The notes under the pieces: generated by a model
What the model saw: the letters and a program-made list of their open reading frames with translations, nothing else
The model's database searches: none
Told to the model about the DNA's origin: nothing
Shown here: one piece after another, positions 4,343-8,455 of the stretch
How the letters are laid out: each line of letters opens with the position of its first letter
Position numbering within the stretch: position 1 is the stretch's first letter
From: Candidatus Harrisonbacteria bacterium
GTDB lineage: Bacteria; Patescibacteriota; Minisyncoccia; UBA6257; UBA11618
Assembly (NCBI GenBank): GCA_023244865.1
Contig: JAHFLM010000021.1
Span: 4,264-12,718 of the forward strand
Length of the DNA stretch: 8,455 nucleotides
Reading direction: 5' to 3'
Translations under genes and position numbers: made by a program

Positions 4343-5548
4343 TCATTTCACCTGCGTGATATCTCTTGGACTAAATAAGCTAATCGTCCATTCAAACATA
4401 ATCCTGAAGCGTTTTTTCCACGAGTTAAATTTAAATAAATAAATCGTGCGCCAGATAAACCAAGCGAGAAAGCCAGTAACAGTAATCCCAGAAATCTGCC
4501 CCACCGCTTTAAACTTTCCTAAAGACACTAAAAGCCCCTTACTTTGATAATTAAAATCTCGCAAAGGTTTCTTATTAATTAACGCCAAAATATTATTAGC
4601 CACCACCGGTGCCTCGGCGACCGCGACTTGCGCCAGCATCGGCAGAGGATTAGTAAGTTTAGAAATATTTCCCATATCTCCCATTGCAAAAATATTTTCA
4701 TAACCTAACACCTGCAATTTTTCGTTGGTTAAAACTCTTTGTCCGTTTTTAGTATTTGGCATTACCCCAGCCGTCCACACAATTAAATCAGCTCGAATCT
4801 CTTCGTCCTCACGATTAAAAATTTTCCCCTTTTCTACCTTACTTACATAAAAATTATTTAAAATTCCAATGCGCTTTTTTTCTAAAACCCTCCTCGCTTC
4901 GTCTCGTAAACTTTTTGGAAATTGCACCAAAAGTTCATCTGCCGAATTAATTAAATAAATTTTCGTTCGCAAGCTAGACCTCTTAGATTTTTTATAGTCA
5001 TTTTCTATTTCGCTGACAAAATCATCGAGTTCAGCCGCAAGCTCCACCCCAGTTGGTCCGCCGCCAATAATCACCAAGTTTAAAAGTTTTTCTTTCCGAT
5101 TGAGCGCCTCGGTCAATTCCCTTTCATAAATCTCAATCACCTTTTTCCGAATTTCAATTGCGTCTTCCAAAGATTTCAAACCAATTGTATTTTCTAAAAC
5201 CCCTGGCAAACCAAAGTCATTCATCTTGGCCCCAGTGGCGATTACTAGGTAATCAAACTTAATCTGTTCAGCATCTAATATCACAAAGCCGTCATCTTTA
5301 TTTATTTCACTCACCCTGCCGATTTTAATCTTCACCCCACCCTTTCGAAAGATTTCGCGTAGCGGTTCGGTGACCGAAGTGGGGGACAGGCTCCCAGTGG
5401 CCACTTCGTGCAAAAGTGGCGTAAAAAGAAAGTAATTTCGCTCGCTAATTAAAATTATTTCGAGGTTTCTGCTGGCATGTCGGGCTAAGTGTTTCGCTGT
5501 GTAAACCCCTCCAAACCCCCCACCAATAATGACAATCCGTTTCTTCAT
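4343..5548 (-). CDS. ndh: Type II NADH dehydrogenase-like FAD oxidoreductase
   Basis: A 401-residue flavoprotein with two Rossmann folds: the FAD site IVIIGGGFGG (residues 5-14) and the NAD(P)H site VIIGGGPTGVELAAEL (about 160-175). NFYFLFTPLLHEVATG-type sequence near residues 39-53 (here YFLFTPLLHEVATG), ATGA near 105 and the FAD-binding FAMGD near 288 are typical of NDH-2. The C-terminus (about 357-394, LAWFIWRTIYLFKF...RIMFEW) is aromatic and basic, as in the monotopic membrane anchor. Family role: non-proton-pumping transfer of electrons from NADH to quinone on the inner face of the membrane. Length is normal. The start is preceded by ACGGGGTAAA, part of a repeat (5552-5563), which could serve as the ribosome site. 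Another pyridine-nucleotide oxidoreductase of the same superfamily is possible. No quinone or oxidase gene is in the window. Confidence 0.87.
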   Translation of the reverse strand: MKKRIVIIGGGFGGVYTAKHLARHASRNLEIILISERNYFLFTPLLHEVATGSLSPTSVTEPLREIFRKGGVKIKIGRVSEINKDDGFVILDAEQIKFDYLVIATGAKMNDFGLPGVLENTIGLKSLEDAIEIRKKVIEIYERELTEALNRKEKLLNLVIIGGGPTGVELAAELDDFVSEIENDYKKSKRSSLRTKIYLINSADELLVQFPKSLRDEARRVLEKKRIGILNNFYVSKVEKGKIFNREDEEIRADLIVWTAGVMPNTKNGQRVLTNEKLQVLGYENIFAMGDMGNISKLTNPLPMLAQVAVAEAPVVANNILALINKKPLRDFNYQSKGLLVSLGKFKAVGQISGITVTGFLAWFIWRTIYLFKFNSWKKRFRIMFEWTISLFSPRDITQVK

Positions 5549-5551
5549 TTT

Positions 5552-5728
5552 ACCCCGTTAGATAATTCTTTAATTTCGATTTTTATTAGTTAATCTTGTG
5601 CAAGTATAACATCACCAAGTCTTTTAAATTCTAACATCTTATATCTAATGGGGTGAATTATAGCCTACCTTAAAATCCTTTGGGGTGCGGGGTTGACCCC
5701 ATTAGATAATTACCCCATCTAACGGGGT
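5552..5728. repeat. Four nested copies of a CCCC(G/A)TTAGAT motif
   Basis: Copy A ACCCCGTTAGAT (5552-5563), copy B TATCTAATGGGGT (5642-5654), copy C ACCCCATTAGATA (5696-5708), copy D ATCTAACGGGGT (5717-5728). A is the exact reverse complement of D (12 bp) and B of C (13 bp), so they form two nested inverted pairs, each with its own variant base (G or A). ACCCC/GGGGT at 5712-5728 can form a small local hairpin. The left end touches the ndh-like ribosome site and the right end overlaps the -35 of rpmG. It may be a small palindromic mobile element or a set of regulator binding sites. Confidence 0.65.
5603..5611 (-). promoter_or_regulatory. Probable extended -10 of the ndh-like gene
   Basis: TGTTATACT on the minus strand (5611-5603), an extended -10, gives a start near 5596 and a leader of about 48 nt. 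No good -35 is seen. The leader includes repeat copy A. Confidence 0.4.
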
Positions 5729-5756
5729 TGATTTATTATCTAAAAAGTTGTAGAAT
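5728..5756 (+). promoter_or_regulatory. Promoter of rpmG
   Basis: TTGATT (5728-5733), 17-base spacer, TAGAAT (5751-5756). Start near 5763, leaving a leader of about 17 nt without a Shine-Dalgarno. The -35 overlaps the end of repeat copy D. Confidence 0.6.
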
Positions 5757-5779
5757 GATAAAACTTTAATTAAATAATC

Positions 5780-5950
5780 ATGGCCAAATCAAAATATTCT
5801 GAAAATTTAATCCGTTTGCGCTGCACCATTTGTAAGCGTTATAACTACTACACTAGGAAGAATAAAAAGACGGTTGAGCGCAAGCTTGAGCTATCTAAGT
5901 TCTGTAAGTGGTGCAAACACCACACTTCTCACAAGGAAGCTAAGAAGTAG
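5780..5950 (+). CDS. rpmG: 50S ribosomal protein bL33
   Basis: A 56-residue basic protein of the large ribosomal subunit. It starts MAKSKYSENLIRLRC and carries the zinc-ribbon cysteine pairs CTIC (about residues 15-18) and CKWC (about 47-50), followed by a Lys/His-rich tail; the YYTRKNKK stretch is typical of bL33. The length is normal (50-56 aa). The ATG has no clear Shine-Dalgarno and a very short leader. It stands alone between its own promoter and a strong terminator, not with secE/nusG as in many bacteria. Confidence 0.92.
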   Translation: MAKSKYSENLIRLRCTICKRYNYYTRKNKKTVERKLELSKFCKWCKHHTSHKEAKK

Positions 5951-5956
5951 GATTAA

Positions 5957-5993
5957 TTTTAAAAGCCCCGGTATTATCCCGGGGCTTTTAAAA
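5957..5993 (+). terminator. Terminator of rpmG
   Basis: A perfect 15-bp inverted repeat TTTTAAAAGCCCCGG/CCGGGGCTTTTAAAA with a 7-base loop (5972-5978), starting six bases after the stop codon. Confidence 0.9.
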
Positions 5994-6061
5994 TCTAGGG
6001 CTTTATTGTATTAATTAGATTAGTTGTTTCAAATCACTCAAGTATTTAAAGGGGCTAGCTC

Positions 6062-6502
6062 ATGGAAACTCTTGTCGGTAACGATATGACAATTACTGAA
6101 AAGATTCTTATGCTCGCGACTTTTCTTGGGTTTATGTTTACCATTTTCGGCTATGCCGGTTGGCTAGGTAAGTATTCTAAAAGATTTGGCTTTTTAGCCC
6201 TAATAATCTTATTTACTTCTTATATTAGTGGATCGCTTTTGATTCAAGAAAATAACAAGTTGCGTCATAAGTCTCATTCCGTTAAGTCTGGAGTATTATT
6301 AAAAGTCTGGACAAAAAATTACGGCTCAGAAACTAACCGCGACATCCATTACTTTGTCAGAATTCAGGGTAGTATTGATGATGAATGGGTTAATAGGGAC
6401 TTAGAAGTTAGTAAAACTAGCTTTGAAAAATTTTCTATTGGCACTCCAGTGGAGATTGTCTTTCCTGAAAAATACTATTCACTTATCGAAATCGAGCCTT
6501 GA
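6062..6502 (+). CDS. Two-TM membrane protein with a small C-terminal domain, hypothetical
   Basis: 146 residues; AAGGGG (6049-6054) lies seven bases before ATG 6062. Hydrophobic segments at about 15-35 (ILMLATFLGFMFTIFGYAGWL) and 42-61 predict two membrane helices joined by a short basic loop, so both ends probably face the same side. Residues 70-146 look like a small beta-rich domain (YFVRIQGS...TSFEKFSIGTPVEIVFPEKYYSLIEIE); the ending recalls DUF3592-like domains, where a strand leads into 'G..V.V.y.P', but this is a weak resemblance. No function is proposed. It is a single-gene unit between the rpmG terminator and its own terminator; it ends in TGA. Confidence 0.75.
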   Translation: METLVGNDMTITEKILMLATFLGFMFTIFGYAGWLGKYSKRFGFLALIILFTSYISGSLLIQENNKLRHKSHSVKSGVLLKVWTKNYGSETNRDIHYFVRIQGSIDDEWVNRDLEVSKTSFEKFSIGTPVEIVFPEKYYSLIEIEP

Positions 6503-6521
6503 ATGGCGACCCTTTAATGAA

Positions 6522-6544
6522 AAACCCCGCATATAGCGGGGTTT
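6522..6544. terminator. Shared terminator of the convergent genes ending at 6502 and 6555
   Basis: AAACCCCGC (6522-6530) pairs with GCGGGGTTT (6536-6544), loop ATATA. A T-run follows best on the minus strand (GGTTTTTC), serving the HIT gene; on the plus strand GTTTAAAATTT follows. Confidence 0.85.
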
Positions 6545-6554
6545 AAAATTTATT

Positions 6555-7145
6555 TTATAAAATTGGCTTAAGTTTTCTCCATGTTTCAAATACCAGTTGC
6601 TTATCGAGTACCTGATCCATCTTTCGCCAATCGCCGCGTTCTGGTACGCCCATCGTGTCGGCGAGCACAAGTCTCAGGTATTGTGGCCACTTAAAGATGT
6701 GAAAAATAAACATCTCACCCGAAGCGTTTTCGTAATAAAGGTACGGACCCTCTCTTTGGAAAGTTTCTTGGAGAGATTCAAAAGAACTAATCTTCTGATA
6801 ATCGGGGAAATCACTTTCAATTTTTGAAAAAAGATCGGTGTTTGTCGGCACCGCATGAATATGGGCGTGCTTTACGGTTTGCCCAACAATGCCATGTTCA
6901 AAAAAGATTGGCCTTTGTCCATAAGTTTGAAGCAGAGCATCTGTTATTTTAGCTTTAACCTGAGTAAATTCTTCTATTTCGCTCGTAGTTAATTCCCCAA
7001 AACAAATCGTGTGCCGCTTTGGCACAATCAAAAGATATCCTTCAGTCACCTGACCCTTAGTCGGAAAAACTAAAAAATTCGCGCTTTCAAAGATCAAGTT
7101 GTCCTCAAAAGCACGTCTGTCACAAAACGGACATAAAATGCTCAT
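6555..7145 (-). CDS. HIT-family nucleotide hydrolase/transferase-like protein
   Basis: 196 residues. The histidine triad is at 93-97 (KHAHIHAVP), preceded by FFEHG (81-85), as in HIT proteins, in which the middle histidine attacks the phosphate of nucleotide conjugates. CPFC at 5-8 is a common N-terminal feature of HIT proteins and may bind zinc with other residues. VTEGYLLIVPKRH (33-45) is the conserved beta-strand region. Residues from about 110 to the end extend past the usual 110-140 residue HIT core and include a Trp-rich stretch (FKWPQYLRLVLAD); this tail resembles those of longer HIT proteins of the CwfJ or galactose-1-phosphate uridylyltransferase side but I cannot place it. A strong ribosome site AAAGGAG lies seven bases before the ATG. 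Substrate unknown. Confidence 0.85.
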   Translation of the reverse strand: MSILCPFCDRRAFEDNLIFESANFLVFPTKGQVTEGYLLIVPKRHTICFGELTTSEIEEFTQVKAKITDALLQTYGQRPIFFEHGIVGQTVKHAHIHAVPTNTDLFSKIESDFPDYQKISSFESLQETFQREGPYLYYENASGEMFIFHIFKWPQYLRLVLADTMGVPERGDWRKMDQVLDKQLVFETWRKLKPIL

Positions 7146-7175
7146 GAGGATCTCCTTTATTGAGTTGCTACTGCC

Positions 7176-7203
7176 AATCTAGCATTAGCAGTTATTTCGT
7201 CAA
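7176..7203 (-). promoter_or_regulatory. Promoter of the HIT gene
   Basis: Minus strand TTGACG (7203-7198), 16-base spacer, TAGATT (7181-7176). Start near 7169, leader about 24 nt including the AAAGGAG ribosome site. Confidence 0.5.
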
Positions 7204-7234
7204 TATTAATCTAGATTTATCATCTTTTTAATGA

Positions 7235-7240
7235 TAAGAT
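7235..7240 (+). promoter_or_regulatory. Possible -10 of tRNA-Trp
   Basis: TAAGAT at 7235-7240 would start transcription near 7247, five bases before the tRNA. No convincing -35. It overlaps the AT-rich hairpin TTATCAT/ATGATAA (7217-7237 region). Confidence 0.3.
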
Positions 7241-7251
7241 TTATTTTCAAA

Positions 7252-7324
7252 GGGGGTGTAGTGTTAACGGCTAGCACATTTGTCTCCAAAACAAAGAGTC
7301 AGGGTTCGAATCCTTGCACCCCCG
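7252..7324 (+). tRNA. tRNA-Trp (anticodon CCA)
   Basis: Cloverleaf: acceptor GGGGGTG/CACCCCC, anticodon stem TTTGT/ACAAA with loop CTCCAAA (anticodon CCA), T-arm CAGGG/CCTTG with loop TTCGAAT, discriminator G as expected for bacterial tRNA-Trp. CCA is not encoded (CCT follows). 73 nt. CCA reads UGG only, in line with TGA being a stop in this genome. Confidence 0.95.
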
Positions 7325-7355
7325 CCTACGCCAAAGCTCCGGCGGGCAGGCCCGC
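7325..7355. repeat. GC-rich hairpin repeat after tRNA-Trp
   Basis: Within an AT-rich gap, CGCC/GGCG (7329-7332/7341-7344) or alternatively GCGGG/CCCGC (7342-7346/7351-7355) can form hairpins. The phrase ACGCCAAAGCTCCGGCG looks like short palindromic repeats often scattered after genes in CPR genomes (from memory, not checked). There is no T-run, so a terminator role for the tRNA is doubtful. Confidence 0.5.
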
Positions 7356-7396
7356 AGCATAAAATATAGCATTGTGTAATTCCTTAAAGACTCTCA

Positions 7397-7402
7397 TTAT
7401 AT
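7397..7402 (+). promoter_or_regulatory. Possible -10 of the gene at 7410, leaderless
   Basis: TTATAT at 7397-7402 stands seven bases before the ATG at 7410, so transcription would begin at the start codon. TTGTGT (7372-7377) is a poor -35 at 19 bases. No ribosome-binding sequence precedes the ATG. Confidence 0.35.
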
Positions 7403-7409
7403 AGCTAGT

Positions 7410-7958
7410 ATGAAAGTTTTTATCGGGATAATTATTTTAATAGGAATTCTTGGTTTTTCTGGATATTATTTTTGGCTAAATCAAGCCGGTGGAATAGTGG
7501 GTCAAATCAAAGGATGGAAGTCATATACGAATGTGGCTTATGGATTTGAGTTTCAATATCCAGATAATTACGAACTAAAAGAAGAGAAGGATGACGTTCG
7601 TTCTATTTTTTATGTTTCAAATTTTACATACGATATTTCAAAAAATAGTTTTAGAGAACTAAAGAATGACGAAATGGTATTTAGGGTAGTAGTAGAGGAA
7701 AATAACACTAAAACAGGTTATCCATATGTGAAAAGGGCTTTTGAATCGGAAATGAAAAACACCACTCTCAGTGGGATTCCAGCGAGAAAGAGGGCTTTTG
7801 AGGAAGGGGATGGCGGGCCTGGGACTGGTATAAAAGACGCGCTTTCGATCTTAACTTTTTATCAAGATAAGAGTTATTACCTAGAAGTTCGTCCTTACAA
7901 TGAAGCTTCTGTTAAATTATTTGAAGAGATTGTCCCAACATTTAGGTTTACAAGGTAG
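7410..7958 (+). CDS. Membrane-anchored extracytoplasmic protein, hypothetical
   Basis: 182 residues. Residues 3-22 are a hydrophobic helix after a single Lys, most simply an N-terminal anchor with the rest outside the cytoplasm; no lipobox cysteine and no clear cleavage site. Residues 37-51 (KSYTNVAYGFEFQYP) match the 'Y.N..YGF.F.YP' opening seen in PsbP-like and other small secreted domains common in CPR proteins. The remainder alternates charged and aromatic residues, consistent with a beta-rich fold, ending in a strand EIVPTFRF as in that domain type. No catalytic motif. The start lacks a Shine-Dalgarno; a downstream start would remove the anchor, so ATG 7410 is preferred. No terminator hairpin is seen after it. 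Confidence 0.75.
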   Translation: MKVFIGIIILIGILGFSGYYFWLNQAGGIVGQIKGWKSYTNVAYGFEFQYPDNYELKEEKDDVRSIFYVSNFTYDISKNSFRELKNDEMVFRVVVEENNTKTGYPYVKRAFESEMKNTTLSGIPARKRAFEEGDGGPGTGIKDALSILTFYQDKSYYLEVRPYNEASVKLFEEIVPTFRFTR

Positions 7959-7963
7959 TAAAT

Positions 7964-7991
7964 TTTACATATTTACAATTAATGCTATTCT
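7964..7991 (+). promoter_or_regulatory. Promoter of the dihydroorotate dehydrogenase-like gene
   Basis: TTTACA (7964-7969), 16-base spacer ending TGC, TATTCT (7986-7991), with TG one base before the -10. Start near 7998. Confidence 0.4.
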
Positions 7992-8031
7992 TTTAAATCG
8001 TTCTTAGGCAATTAAATAAGGGGATAAGCTC

Positions 8032-8455
8032 ATGAAGCTTCGTGGAATTAAGTTTAGGAATGTTCTTAGCGCCTCAGGGGTGCAAGGTTTTTTTGGAGAA
8101 GGCTATTGGTTTCATAAGGTTTGGCATCCTTTCGGTTTAGATTTCACTGGCGCGACCCTTGTTTCTAAAACAGCCACACTATTATCGCGCGAAGGTAATA
8201 TGCCGCTCACGAGGCATCACACTCCTAAGCACTTCTTTCCTGACTGCGTAAGGGTAAAGCCATTTCGGCAATTGGTGCTGAACTCCGTTGGCTTGAGTAA
8301 CCCCGGTCTTGGCGCCTTGCTTGGCACAGGTAAGTGGCAGAAGCACCCCGAACCGTTTTTAATTTCGATTATGTCCCTTGCGGATACACCGAAGCGAAGA
8401 CTTGAAGAGCTTCGTATCATGGTTGAGATGCTTGGATTTTGCAAAGATAGCTTCA
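8032..8455 (+). CDS. pyrD: Dihydroorotate dehydrogenase-like protein (partial, C-terminus off the right edge)
   Basis: Open for 141 codons from ATG 8032 to the right edge; AAGGGG (8018-8023) lies eight bases upstream. The family opening is clear: GIKFRNVLSASGVQGF (5-20), then LVSKTATLLSREGNMP (43-58) with the KT that contacts FMN, then LNSVGLSNPG (83-92) and PFLISIMS (108-115), matching 'N.vGL.NPG' and 'P.i.Si' of DHODs. Family reaction: oxidation of dihydroorotate to orotate in pyrimidine synthesis, with FMN. The catalytic Cys/Ser and most FMN-binding residues lie beyond the window, so class and activity cannot be judged; a related FMN TIM-barrel enzyme such as a dihydropyrimidine dehydrogenase is possible. 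Confidence 0.78.
   Translation, partial: MKLRGIKFRNVLSASGVQGFFGEGYWFHKVWHPFGLDFTGATLVSKTATLLSREGNMPLTRHHTPKHFFPDCVRVKPFRQLVLNSVGLSNPGLGALLGTGKWQKHPEPFLISIMSLADTPKRRLEELRIMVEMLGFCKDSF

Noticed and set aside
5552..5728. CRISPR array from repeated CCCC(G/A)TTAGAT motifs
   Set aside because: Copies are in both orientations, irregularly spaced and only 12-13 bp; no spacer pattern or cas genes.
6479..6856. Three short ORFs over the HIT gene region
   Set aside because: Other-frame shadows of the HIT gene; no start signals.
8217..8444. 75-codon minus-strand ORF
   Set aside because: Antisense to the dihydroorotate dehydrogenase-like frame, which has family motifs and a ribosome site.

Overview
The window looks like a piece of a small, AT-rich bacterial genome, most likely a member of the Candidate Phyla Radiation (Patescibacteria, Parcubacteria-like). 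This is inferred from gene style (DksA-like zinc finger protein, stand-alone Clp N-domain protein, small membrane-anchored hypotheticals), from tRNAs without an encoded CCA, and from short intergenic gaps carrying GC-rich hairpin repeats. TGA is used as a stop (ndh-like gene and the gene ending at 6502), so the TGA=Gly code of Gracilibacteria/Absconditabacteria does not apply.

Layout. 1-337 (minus): a DksA/TraR-type zinc-finger protein running off the left edge, apparently with a leaderless promoter. 389-655: palindromic repeats and copies of a tRNA 3' end. 657-728 (minus): tRNA-Thr(TGT). 780-1910 (minus): no convincing long ORF; instead two tandem transcription units, each with a strong extended -10 promoter and a GC-rich intrinsic terminator, whose RNAs (about 400 and 570 nt) look homologous and structured. 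Each holds a 9-10 codon micro-ORF whose TAG stop opens a 10-bp long-range stem. I could not match them to tmRNA, RNase P RNA, SRP RNA or 6S RNA. 1947-2085 (plus): a divergent promoter of the same design, a compact pseudoknot-like leader and an intrinsic terminator in front of murC. 2117-3508: murC followed, with no gap, by tRNA-Thr(GGT). 3635-4291: stand-alone double Clp N-domain protein. 4343-5548 (minus): type II NADH dehydrogenase-like flavoprotein, convergent with the Clp gene across a shared terminator. 5552-5728: four nested copies of a CCCC(G/A)TTAGAT motif between ndh and rpmG. 5780-5950: ribosomal protein bL33. 6062-6502: small two-TM protein. 6555-7145 (minus): HIT-family protein. 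7252-7324: tRNA-Trp. 7410-7958: membrane-anchored hypothetical. 8032-8455: 5' part of a dihydroorotate dehydrogenase-like gene, cut by the right edge.

How the parts relate. Most genes are single transcription units with their own promoter and terminator; there is no obvious pathway operon. The coding content is mainly housekeeping (peptidoglycan, translation, redox, nucleotide). The part least explained by known families is 780-2085: two related RNA genes and a structured murC leader, driven by three nearly superimposable promoters.
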